Assembly (NCBI GenBank): GCA_933228895.1
Contig: OW121846.1
Coordinates: 7,409,915-7,473,914 of the forward strand
DNA length: 64,000 nt
Origin: Platycnemis pennipes
Lineage: Eukaryota; Arthropoda; Insecta; Odonata; Platycnemididae
Reading direction: 5' to 3'
The translations under genes were made by a program, and so were the position numbers. A model generated the notes under the pieces. That model did no database searches. It worked only from the letters and a program-made list of their open reading frames with translations, and had not been told where the DNA came from. Positions 51,334 through 61,800 of the stretch are shown piece by piece; position 1 is the stretch's first letter, and every line of letters begins with the position of its first letter.

Positions 51334-53421
51334 ATGGAAGAGGAAAATAATACGTGTTTCAAAGTGAAGGCTTGCAAAAAGGGATCGAAAGAATACTGTT
51401 TCGTGCCATTGTGCACTAGCACAATGAAATCAACGCCGGATAAAGTTTTTGTAAACGTACCTATCAAACCGGATTTGCGGAAGATGTGGCTTTTAGCAGC
51501 ACGAAGAGATTTAAAGAAGACTCCTTTGTCAGCATCAACCCATCTCCGCTGCTGTGCTGACCATTTTAATGTAAGTAAATGGGACATTTTTTTCCAATCG
51601 ACAGTAAATCACCCTTTCAGGACTAATAAAATAAATGAATTACTACTTTAAATCCAACAATTATTTAAGACTATTAATCACTACGTTCTCAGTGTAATTA
51701 CAATTTAGTATGATCTATGCTTTCGTTGGCATAGTGAAAATACAAATCATTCAGACCAATTAAGTTGAAATATTAGGGTTCTCGGGGTAGAATCCACATT
51801 TTTAGCAGTTCTTTATGGTATTAAAGTATTAGTCTCACTCTCAATTAACTCGTACACGAAGGGTTTTCCTTGAAAATGAATAACTACTGAGAATTTGTGG
51901 AATAAATATAGTGTTTATTAAGCAGTTCAAAACATAGCCATCGATTAAACCCATAATCATAACCATCAATTGATTTGTGTATGTACTATATTTTTCACAA
52001 ATGTCTTACAGTTGGAAGAGGATGCAGAAAACTACATGTACTGGAAAATGATGGGAGGCCCTTTGAGGATAAAGAAAACAGTGACGCCTCATATATTTGA
52101 ATGCCAGAATCGGAACCGCCTAGTTTCTCCAGATCGACCCGTAATCAGGAAGAGAAAAATTCTGGAACTCCTCCAGGACCATGCAGAGCCCAAGGAGGTG
52201 CAAATGGACCATGATATCCCCGGAAACGATAACGTGGAGGCTGATGAAGATAATTCGAATCTGATGCAAGAGGACCACATTCTTCCTGGCAGAAGTGAGG
52301 CTCCCACTTCTGCAGAAAAGGGGGTACAGGCTCGAATGAAGTATAGGAGCAAATATGTGCAAACAAGTAGCTGTTCTCGAACAGTGGCAACTTCTCCAAT
52401 CAAAGTTGAAAATAAGCCTGTTGCTTTGCCCACCCTTGTCAATAATTATGAAAGTGACGTTTATGATAGTACCTCCAGTGAAAACTTGGATGTATCATTT
52501 CGAGAGAGTGCTTGTGGTGATTCCTCAGATTATTCAGAGGATGAGGAAAGAGAAATGAAGGAAATAAGTGTCAAACGCATAATATTTTACATTGAAAGAA
52601 ACCCTAAACTGTACTTGGGGATTCCAAGTGAAGGTTACATTGTTATTTCCATATTATCTGACCATATTAATGTGTCTACTAGGCATCTCATGATATGCCT
52701 GAAAAAAATAAAATTAAATGATTCCCTACAGGTTCTGGCCCATGAATTTGGCAGTCATTATTCCTCTATTAGTCGCATTTTAAAGTCTGCGTTGCCTCTA
52801 ATATCCAAAAGCATGAGAGACCTGATATTTCTGCCAGAAAGAGACATGCGCCTGCGAGTTTTACCTATGGCTTTCATGGCTCGCTATTCTAATGTGTGTG
52901 GTATAGTAGACTGCCTTGAAATAGCCATAGAAAAGCCAAGTGATGCCCTCCACCAGGCACAGACATGGTCAAATTACAAAAAGGCAAATACGATTAAGTA
53001 CTTGGTTTCATGCTTACCAAGTGGCTTCATCACCTTTATTTCCGAGGGGTATTGTGGACGAGCCAGTGATGAAGCCATCACTGTGGACTGCGGTTTTTTG
53101 GACACTCTGGAAAAAGGTAATATTATTATGGCTGACAGGGGCTTCAAAAACTTGGAGAGGCTGGTTACTGCGAAAGGGAGTAGCCTGGTGAGACCTCCGT
53201 CAGTCAGTTCTGGCAAAAACATGAGTGAGTCTGATGCTAAGATGTCCAAAACAGTGGCGAGTCTCAGAATCCATGTGGAAAGGGCAATAGGCAGAATTAG
53301 AGACTTTAGCATTTTGAAGCCAAGCTATGTGATGGACCACAATTTAGTTTCATATGCTGATCATATGATAACAATTGCTTGTGCTTTGATTAATATTCAA
53401 TCACCTCTTGTAAAATTTTAA
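51334..53421 (+). CDS. THAP-domain DDE transposase, two exons, 548 aa
   Basis: Exon 1 is 51334-51570 and exon 2 is 52012-53421 (TAA), joined in phase 0 across a GT-AG intron (gtaagt donor, cttacag acceptor). The ATG at 51334 has G at -3 and +4. The intron splits a THAP zinc finger: C22, C27, W52, C74-x2-H77 from exon 1, and VTPHIF (103-108) from exon 2. A serine- and acid-rich linker follows (about 135-265), then a helix-turn-helix region (about 301-336, LMICLKKIKL...SSISRIL), then an IS5/DDE_4-type catalytic domain. Its triad is present: D379 (GIVDC), D454 (MADRGF) and E502 (HVERAIGR). By family knowledge it binds the element ends and catalyses excision and integration in the nucleus. Length and domain order are normal and no stop or frameshift is seen. 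The converging neighbour is the SWIM/YqaJ gene. The splice prediction is strongly supported by domain continuity but has no transcript proof. Confidence 0.93.
51571..52011 (+). other. Intron of the transposase gene (441 bp)
   Basis: It begins gtaagtaaat and ends atgtcttacag, with no reading frame joining the exons. Reading through from exon 1 meets a stop at 51649. Removing it joins CADHFN to LEEDAENY, which is the usual continuous THAP sequence. Nothing else is recognisable inside. Confidence 0.9.
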
Positions 53422-53857
53422 TCTTAGGTTTGCACATATTACTTTTAGCATTAAAATTTTTTGTGATCAAAATGGGCTACCTGTTACAGTTCATTGTGAG
53501 TTCAGAAAAAATTGTGAGTATTGGTGATGATAATTTCAAAACATTTAGTTATTAAAAACATTGGATACCTTAAATGAGTAGTATCAGTCGCCTCTTGGTG
53601 AAACTCCTATACATCCTCTCGATTTTCCCAATATTGTTGCTTAAAATATCCCATCAAATATCATGTAACCTGTAGCTTTCACTTAAATACCGTTACCAAT
53701 GTGAATATTCCCACAGAACTATCTTTCCTTCCACACCATGTTCTGGACTATCCTGTCTTCATACTTACCGATCTACTGATTGTGTTATGAAAGGTTTTCT
53801 CTGTTTACCTATAGTTATTTTCTGGTATATTTATTAAATAAATCACATAATGAAGTT
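53422..53857. terminator. Shared 3' region with opposed poly(A) signals
   Basis: These 436 bp lie between the two convergent stop codons. AATAAA (53837-53842) serves the + strand. Next to it TTTATT (53830-53835) is the AATAAA signal for the - strand, only 23 bp past that gene's stop codon. A weaker ATTAAA lies at 53450-53455 on the + strand. The two transcripts would end within a few bases of each other or overlap slightly. Signal use is inferred. Confidence 0.55.
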
Positions 53858-56639
53858 TTAACATTTGTATTCAGACAACACAGGAAATATGAACTTACAC
53901 CAAAAATCATTACATAGAGCTACAATTTCTAAAGTCATTTCTTCACAGTATTCAATGTCAAAAATATTAAGCTTGTTATTCATCTCAAAGTTCGGGTCTG
54001 CTACAACAAAAAGGCCTTTCCTTTTCTTGGAAAGCAACATTTGTATCATGATTTGCGCTAAATGCTTTCTCGTCACTTTACCCTCTACAAAGTAGTTCTT
54101 TAATGTTCCCTCTTTCTGGGGACATTTTATTTCAATCACCATATCCTCACATATTCCATCTGGAGATGCTGCCAGCACGGGGTACTGTGGGTCAAGGAAA
54201 AGGCCACATTTCTCAATCTTCTTACTCAAAACTTTTTCCAAGGCTTTAGCAACTTGTCCTTCCAAAATTCGTCCCCGCTGCATAGCAGAGGTGTCACGAA
54301 GTTTCTTGGCACCTAAAATTACCTCCACCAGCACACCATCTCCCTTTTTGCAATGCGTTGCTGCATGAACCCTTGATGCCGATACCCTACCACAACGCAG
54401 ATGATGCCAGAGTGGGCATTCATATTGATTCTTTGTCAGGCAATGGACTTTTTCACAGAGATTGGAATTTTTCATAAAAATTTGGCTGAACTCCAGAAAA
54501 TCTTGGGGAGACTTAGTCCCATTTTGGTCTTGGAAGTGCCTCATGATATTCCTCAATGTTAAGGCCCCACAATCCATGTCCACATACAATGCCATTAAGC
54601 CATTATTAAAATGGCCAACTTCCCTAAATTTACCAATTAATTTGTTTCTAAATCTCCCCTCTTCCTCATGACCCACTGCCTCTCCTCCAGTCATGTCCTT
54701 CACCTTAAGGGGCTTCAAGTTGCCAATGGATGAAGAGAGTTTGGATTTTTTCCAATAGCTTTCCACCTCAGTAGGAGAAGGCTCTTCACTACGTCGATGT
54801 AACCACATCAAGAATGCAATTACATGCTTACACCCACCTGTCATAAGGATATAAAGAAATAAATTAATTTTGGTAGTCATAACTTAACTATCAATCAATA
54901 TAACTTTTACTGTAATACACTTAACTTCTTTGTTTATTCTTTTGTCTATAAGAACATTTTAACTGTTTCATTTGGTAACTTGTTTTTCTTTATTCTTAAT
55001 AAAATCAGACTACATATATTAGGCAGTGGTCATGACAGCACTCAGAAGACTTAAAAAACATTTTTACCAATTAGCCAGCCTTCAAAACACTCCCTTTAAT
55101 GGGAAAATGGTTTCTTGAACTTTTTCTGAGCAGAGAGCAAATACCCTTGAAAACTGACATAGAAAACTACGCCATCTTCACATTGGCCATTAAGTGAAAA
55201 CTCCTAAGATGTGTGATGGTGCTCATTTCAATTCAAGTAAGACTGCAATTGATTGCTCAGTATGTGCCTAAGCTTACCAAGTAAGACTACCATTTAAAAG
55301 TGTGAGGCAGAGAGCAGAAAGGCCACTCTAAATCATACACACTGATCTAGGTGGTCCAATCAATCCCCCAATTACATACAAAGTACTATAAATAAGAATA
55401 GTTAAAAGCGGCAAATGAAGAAAAAGATTCTTTAAAATTAAAAAAATACATGCGAGCTGGTTGTAAAAAGTACTACTGGATATGTGGTATTGTGTGTTGG
55501 AGGACCAATATTACTTGGCTATCCTGCAAACAGAATACCGCTGCAAAATCCGCTATTGAATATGAGTATAAATAGCTGCTCAAACTTTTAAAATGACTGT
55601 AATACATGTGAGATTTACCATTAAACATGTAATAATTCATTTACATTTATAAGAATCTTATGACTTTTATGTGGTAACTTCTTTTTTGCTCATTATAACA
55701 ACAGATTGTTAGCCAACAGTCAAGATCAAGATAACTATCAACAGTCTTAAGAAACATTTTCCTCAATTACCCAACCTTCAACAAAATTCTACTCAAGTAC
55801 AACAAACAATTTAAAAACTCCATCACCTTGTTATATTGTTATACTGTTAATATTTTAAGGATAGTTTTTGCAGAAGTAAAACCAAGATGAAATTGAAACA
55901 AAGTGAATCAAGTTATCTAAAATACCGATTCTGCATTATCCTAAATCTTTGCATACAGTGAATTCTGTGAAGCTTTGAAATGAAACGATGCAGGTTTTAA
56001 TTAATTCTGCATATCTGGTCTTTTAAAATTGAACCAATGTCATTGCGAATTAATAAATAAAAGGCTCAACAGATTTTATTTCTATGTCTGTTGCCTGAAT
56101 TTATTTTACTATTTACTTAAACCAATAAAGACGGTTTACCTGCAGAAGCTGCACAATCATGACAAGATACTTCTTCTACACTTCCTTCTTCTTCGTCGAT
56201 AATTGCTGAAACTGCATAAGGTTTATCCCTTATTTTATGCTCTGGCGTTATTTTACCCAGTACATAACATTTCCCTCCTTCTCGTTTCACTTGCACGTAT
56301 CCCACGGCGGAATCGCCATAACTCTCTCTCGAAGATCTGTAATACGGTAAAAATAGCTCCGTGAGAGGTTTTTAATTACTTTTACAATCTCAATTAAATC
56401 CAAATCAAATAAAGGCATAATATGGAATAAGTGTGTAGTTTGGAATTATTAGCCTGCAAATCTACCTTAAGGGGTAGATTACGTAGAAAAATATGAGAAA
56501 AAGAAACTTACCGAGCCAGTTTCACTCCTCTTTGCTCTGAGCTCACGAAGAGAGGGTTTCTCTTCATAAAATCTGCCACCATCAACACATCAACCGCTGC
56601 CAGGTTGTTGGATGAAGCCTTCGAATATCCTGCTTGCAT
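53858..56639 (-). CDS. SWIM zinc-finger / YqaJ-exonuclease protein, three exons, 434 aa
   Basis: The exons on the minus strand are 56639-56512, 56336-56140 and 54837-53858 (stop TAA). Phases are 2 and 1, and the donors are gtaagt and gtaaac with acceptors attacag and atgacag. The N-terminus (1-100) resembles the start of ISL2EU second proteins. A SWIM-like finger spans the second splice site: C101-x2-C104-x6-C111-x-H113. The C-terminal half is a YqaJ/lambda-exonuclease-type nuclease fold. It has the LRCGRVSASR motif (about 255-264), E301 (GRILEGQ), D335 in SPDG, E344-I-K346 in IEIKCP, and Q370/Q374 in the helix HLAQIMIQM. These are the residues expected for a metal-dependent nuclease. It is the normal second gene of this transposon group, and its role in transposition is not established. 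No internal stop is seen. The start is the ATG at 56639; no upstream exon is evident. Confidence 0.9.
54905..55100. repeat. Diverged direct repeat in intron 2, copy 1
   Basis: Shared ordered words with the segment near 55595-55805 include actgtaatacat/c, tataagaa, tggtaactt, aatcaga/aacaga, agacttaa.aaacattt, caatta.cca.ccttcaa. The offset is about 700 bp. The copies differ at many sites, so the duplication predates this insertion. Confidence 0.55.
55595..55805. repeat. Diverged direct repeat in intron 2, copy 2
   Basis: Partner of the segment at 54905-55100. The clearest match is tggtaactt (55672-55680) followed by cagtcttaagaaacatttt and caattacccaaccttcaac. The function is unknown. Confidence 0.55.
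56337..56511 (-). other. Intron 1 of the SWIM/YqaJ gene (175 bp)
   Basis: The donor gtaagt (56511 downwards) and the acceptor with pyrimidine tract ctatttttaccgtattacag end at 56337. Joining gives a split arginine codon and the continuous sequence GVKLAR-SSRESYGDSAVGY, as expected for the family. Confidence 0.85.
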
Positions 56640-56950
56640 TTCGGAGAAAAATTTTGCGAAAACGACTACCTTCCTCGAATTAAAAATGTATAAGTATCTC
56701 GTTGGCGCACCTTCGTGTTGTCGTTGTCAAGCAGCAATAGCATTGAGCAATAGGAATAGGGTTGGTGACGTCAGAATCGAGCAGCCAATCAGCGCACGTT
56801 TTTTCTTCCTCAGTGCTGATACGATAAACATGTAACTTTAGCGGCTGATATTATTTATGTTAGGTAACAAAACTACGTTTCACGTCGGGATTGACTTTTT
56901 TACGATACGATCTTTTTCAGGAGAAAAATTCATCGGTGAATTCCGACCCT
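56640..56950 (-). promoter_or_regulatory. 5' region and likely promoter of the SWIM/YqaJ gene
   Basis: This is the interval between the - strand ATG (56639) and the right TIR. It carries a perfect palindromic CRE, TGACGTCA, at 56766-56773 (127 bp from the ATG), and a CCAAT word at 56785-56789 that reads ATTGG on the gene strand. The CRE mirrors the TGACGTAA near the other end of the element. A 76-codon + strand frame here (56605-56835) starts with TTG and has no family resemblance. Promoter function is inferred. Confidence 0.4.
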
Positions 56951-56962
56951 TGCAAATACTCT
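56951..56962 (-). repeat. Right terminal inverted repeat
   Basis: tgcaaatactct is the exact reverse complement of the left end over 12 bp and directly abuts the AT duplication. Confidence 0.9.
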
Positions 56963-56964
56963 AT
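56963..56964. other. Target-site duplication AT, right
   Basis: AT is followed by ttcagaaaaaatatatg, which continues the satellite exactly where the left flank stopped. See the empty site at 61836-61837. Confidence 0.85.
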
Positions 56965-58893
56965 TTCAGAAAAAATATATGTTATTTACTTGCTATGTGA
57001 ATATCCAGATTTTCAATCATTTGGCGTAAATATGACTAAAATTTGTTAAAATATAACGTGTTTCACTGTTTTTAGGGATTTACAATGTGAAAAAGAAGAG
57101 TGAAGATAATTTCAGAAACATTTCTATTTTCCCTATGAGACATTAATATCTGAATTCACTTCACTTTTCCGTTATAATCCCTCACATATGTAGAAATTTA
57201 TCGTGTTCTCTATATCTAGGAAATTGGTACACGAATAAAAATATGCAGATAACCTCAGAACCTTTTTTGTTTTGTTGACTTGCGCTTGTATTTCTAGATT
57301 TCATATATTTTTCTGTATTAAACCATGTCTTTATTTCAATTTAGGCTGCTTCACTGTTTCTTGGTAATTATTTTACGATACAAATTGTGCAGATAAAATT
57401 GTGTTTTTTACTTTCGCTTTTTATTTCAAGTTTCCGAATATATTCCGTTATAATACCTAACAATAGCTCTAATTAAGAGTGTTTAACTTTTTCTATGGAA
57501 TTAATTTGACGAAAAAGCGAGTGATGATAATTTCAGAAGAATTTTTGTGTTCTTGTCTTGCGGTGAGAATTTCATGATAACTAATCCTTTACGTTGTAAT
57601 ACCTCAAAATTGTTCAGATGTAGCTTGTTCAATGATTTAACGATTTATTTCAAGAAAATAGAGTGGAGATATTTTCAGAGGCATTTCTTTTCTTGAGTTG
57701 AGCTGAGTACATAGATTTCCAATTTTTGTCCATTGTATCCCTCAAATTTGTTCAAATAAGGCGGGGGTTACTGTTACTAAGGAATTATTTCCCGAAAAAT
57801 AAATGTGCATATATTTTCATTGCCAAATAATATTTTTGACTTGCGGTGTGAATATCCAGATTTTCAATCTTTTTCCGATGAAATTTAGTGAGTTTCACAG
57901 TTTCTAGGGTTATAATTCATGAAAAGAAGTGTGCAGATAATTTCAGAAGCATTATTGTATTCTAGACTTTGGCGGGAAATTTCTGTATTTACAATTCTTT
58001 ACCATTAAAATCCCTCCCATTTGTTCAAATTTTGTGTGTTTCACTGCATTCCTCCAATAATTTAACGAAAAAATATAGTAGATTTTTTTTGTTCCCTACA
58101 TCGCTGTGAATTTCCTGATTTCCAATCATTACCTAAAAATCCCTCACATTTGTTGACATTTCACGTGATTTCTTTTTCTAGGGATTAATTTGATGAAAAA
58201 AGTGGTAAAGATAATTTCAGAAATAATTTTGTTTTCGATATGAGCTGTAAAGTACTGAATGTACAAATTTTTTCCGTTATAATCCCTCACCTATGTAGAC
58301 ATTTATCGTGTTTTCTATATCTAGGCAATTGCTTCAAGAATAGAAGAAGTGCAGATAACTTCAGAACCATTTGTGTTCTTGAATTGCGCTGTGAATTTCC
58401 AGATTTTCAATTATTTAACGTTAAAATCCCTCACATTTGTTGAAATTTCACGTGTTTTGCTGAGTCTTGGAATTGCTTGGATGCAGATCATTTCAGAAAT
58501 ATTTTTCTTTCGATATGAAGTGTACATTTCTGAATTTACAACACATTTTCGTTATAAACCCTCACCTATGTAGAAATATAGGAAATTGCTACACGAATAA
58601 AAATTAGCAGATGACTTAAGAACCACTCTTGTGTTCTTGTCATTAGCTTCTATTTTCCAAATTTCATATCTTTTTCCGTAATAATCCTTAACCTTTGTTC
58701 AAATTTAGGCTGCTTCACTGTTTCTTTGTAATTATTTTTCAAAAACAAAAGTGCAGATAAATTAAAATAAATTTGTGCTCTTGACTTTCGCTGTGAATTT
58801 CTTCATTTAGAAAATGATGTACAGAATATGTATATTTCGTTATAATCACTCACATTAGTTATAATTTTTTGTGTTTTAATTTTTCTTTGGAAA
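56963..58893. repeat. 4.87-kb satellite HOR unit A, part right of the transposon
   Basis: The satellite resumes in register after the insertion and matches 61836-63765 at offset 4,872, with a few substitutions (for example near 58,245-58,262 against 63,117-63,134). It corresponds to about 2,970-4,910 of the first core. Short reading frames such as 58240-58443 are shared with the next copy only because the repeat is shared. No gene is present. Confidence 0.85.
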
Positions 58894-61800
58894 TATTTGA
58901 CGAAAAAGGAAATGATGAAAATATCTGAGGCATTTTTGTGTTCCTATCTTGCAGTGTGAATTTCTAGATAATGCAAATTTTTCGTTACAATCCATCCAAT
59001 TTGTTTAAATTTTGCTCTTTCAATGTTTTTAGGGATTTATTTCAACAATATAAAGTAGGGATATTTTAAAAATCATTTTTTTTATCGTGACTTGGGCTGT
59101 GAATTTACAGATTTCCAAACTTTTCCGTTATATCCATCAAATTTGTTTAAATTAGGCGAGTTTTACTATTTCAAGGGAATATTTCGAGAAATCAAGTATG
59201 CAGATGATATCTGGAACGTATTTACGTTCTTGACTTGCGCTGTGAATGCCAAAGGATTTATTTCATGAAAAATAGAGACAATTTCAGGATTATTTTTATG
59301 TTCTTGATTTAAGCTTAAAATTTCCCTATTTCCGTTATAATCTATTTCCATTAGGGTCCCTCACATTTCAAATGAACTTGTTTCAATGATTTTAGGGATT
59401 TATTTCAAGAAAACTGTATTGAAATTATTTTCTGCGGCATTTTTTTGTTTTTGACTTGCTCAGTGAATATCGAGATTTCGAATCTATTTTCGATATAATC
59501 GCTCACATATGCCAAAATTTAGCTTCTGCACTATATCTAGTGAATTATTACACGAAATAAGTGTGGCGCTGATTTCATAAGTATTTCATATTCTTGCAAT
59601 ACGATTTTTTAAATTTCATATATCTTTCTGAAAAAATCCCTCGTATTTGTTCAAATATCACTTGTTTCATTATTTCCACGGAATTATTTCTAAAAGCAAG
59701 TGAGCAGTAGTTAACCTTTATAATTCCTCACATTAGCTCAATGTTAGCATCCTCACAATTTCTTGGGATTCATTTCATGAAAAAAGAGTGCTGATAATTC
59801 AGAATCATTTTTGTGTTCATGACAAGAGCTGTTTTTTTTGAATTTCCATTTTTTTCCGTTTCTTTTCCTTAAATAAGTTCAATTTAAGCGCTGTTCACTC
59901 TTTCCTAGAATTTGTTTCACAAAAACTACAGTGCACATAATGTCAGGAATATTTTTGTGATCTTACCTTGTAAACTTGAATACACAGAATTCCAATCATT
60001 TTCGGTTATCTCCCTCAATTTTTTTCATATAGGCTAGTTTTTACCATTTCTAGGGAATATTTCACGAAATCCAGTATACAGATAATGTCTGGAGCATATT
60101 TACGTTCTTGACTTGCGCTGTTAATGTCCCGATTTTAATTCTATTCTTTTTTAAACTCCCTTACATTTGTTCAAATATAGCTTATTTCAATATTTCTATT
60201 GATTTATTTCAAGAAAACGTCATATTAATTATTTTCTGAGGCTTTTTTCTGTCAAAAATCGGGTACATTGCCTGATGAATTTCGAGTATTATATCTTTTT
60301 CTGATAAAATCGCACAAATATGTTGAAATTTAGCCTTTACATTATATAGACGGAATTATTTTCACAGAAAATTGAGACGTGAACTTCAGAATAATTTTTG
60401 TGTTCTTTACCTGCACTACGATTATTTAAATTTCATATCTTTTCCTGCAAAAAAACTCTCGCATTAGTTTAAATATCACGTGTTTCATTATTTCCACGGA
60501 ATTATTTCTAAAAGCAAGTGTGCAAATAATTTCAGAAGCATTTTTGTGTTCATGACAAGAGCTGATATTTTTTGAATTTTCACTTTTTCCGTTTCTACTC
60601 CTTACATCAGTTCAAATTAAGCGTTGTTCATTGTTTCCTTGAATTGTTTTCTCGAAAACTAACTTGTAAATACTGTCAGGAATATTTTTGTGATCTTACC
60701 TTGCAAACTTGAATACACAGAATTCCAATCATTTTCGGTTATCTTCCTCAATTTTTTTCATATAGGCTAGTTTTACTATTTCTAGGGAATTATTCACGAA
60801 ATCCGGTGTTCAGATCATGTCTGGAGCATGTTTACGTTCTTGACTTGCGATGTGAATTTCCATTACCAATTTCCATTAGTCAAATATGTTTCAGTTAAAT
60901 ATCCTTCACATTTGTTAAAATTTGTTAGTTTCATTTTTTTTAGAGAATCGATTCTCGAAAACAAGTGTGCAGATAATTTCAGATGCATTTTTATATTCTT
61001 GACTGGGGCTGTGAATTTGTAGATTTCCAATCTTTTTCCGTTATTATACCTCAAATTTGTTCTAATATTACGTGTTTCCTGCTTCCTTACAATTATTTCA
61101 CGCAAACAAGTGTTCAGATAAAATCATGAATATTTTTGCGTTTTTTATTGCGTTGTAAATGTCCCGATTTCCAATCTATTTCCGTTAAACTCCATCACAT
61201 TTGGCCAAATTTAGCTTATTTCAATTTTTCTAGTGATTATTTCAAGAAAAAAATATTTTAATTATTTTCTGAGGCATTTTTGTGTCAAAAATCGGTCATC
61301 TCGCTCGGAAAATTCCAAGTTTCCAAACGTTTTCTGATAAAAATTGCTCACATATGTCGAATTTTAGCCTTTCTATTATACCTACGGAATTATTTCACGA
61401 GAAATGGGTGACGCTAATTTCAGAATTATTTTTGTTTTCTTCAACTGTGCTACGATTTTTTGGATTTCACAACTTTTTCTGTATAAAAAGCTCTAAATTT
61501 GTTCAAATATCACGTGGTTCCTTCTTTGTAGGGAATTTTTTCAGGAAAGCAAGTGTGCAGATAATATCAGAAGCATTTTTCTGTTCTTGACCGGCACTGA
61601 GAAATTCCTGATTTCCGAAAGTGTACCGTTTCAACTCCTGACATTTGTTCAAATTCAGCATGCATCACTGTTTCTAGGGATTTATTTCATGAAAACAAGA
61701 ATGTAGGTAATTTCAGAAACAATTTTGTGATTATGACATGAGCTGTTATATTCAGAATTTATAATCTCATTTCGTTTTTATCCCTTATATCTGTTCGACT

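Larger units (their letters stand above)
54838..56139 (-). other. Intron 2 of the SWIM/YqaJ gene (1,302 bp)
   Basis: The donor gtaaac is at 56139 and the acceptor ttatgacag ends at 54838. Splicing completes the SWIM finger (..CHDCAASA + GGCKHV..). The intron is AT-rich and holds no convincing exon. It contains two diverged direct repeats (about 54905-55100 and 55595-55805). Confidence 0.85.
51023..56962 (+). mobile_element. ISL2EU-like DNA transposon, apparently complete (5,940 bp)
   Basis: A non-satellite block interrupts one HOR unit. Its ends are 12-bp perfect inverted repeats (agagtatttgca at 51023-51034 and its complement at 56951-56962), flanked by a 2-bp AT duplication. It carries two convergent spliced genes: a THAP/DDE transposase (+) and a SWIM/YqaJ nuclease-like protein (-). 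Known for the group: ISL2EU elements, related to PIF/Harbinger, pair a DDE transposase with a YqaJ protein and make 2-bp duplications, whereas PIF/Harbinger proper makes 3-bp ones. Both reading frames are open, all expected catalytic residues are present and the splice sites are canonical. The copy is therefore young and could be autonomous. Activity is inferred, not shown. Confidence 0.9.

Noticed and set aside
51255..51587. 110-codon minus-strand frame over transposase exon 1
   Set aside because: It is antisense to the THAP exon, whose zinc ligands and splice donor identify the real strand.
52089..52442. Minus-strand frames overlapping the transposase (also 52120-52362, 52145-52399 and 52974-53312)
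   Set aside because: They are shadows of the conserved + strand frame, with no recognisable product.
56605..56835. 76-codon + strand frame near the right end
   Set aside because: It starts with TTG and is antisense to exon 1 and the promoter of the SWIM/YqaJ gene.
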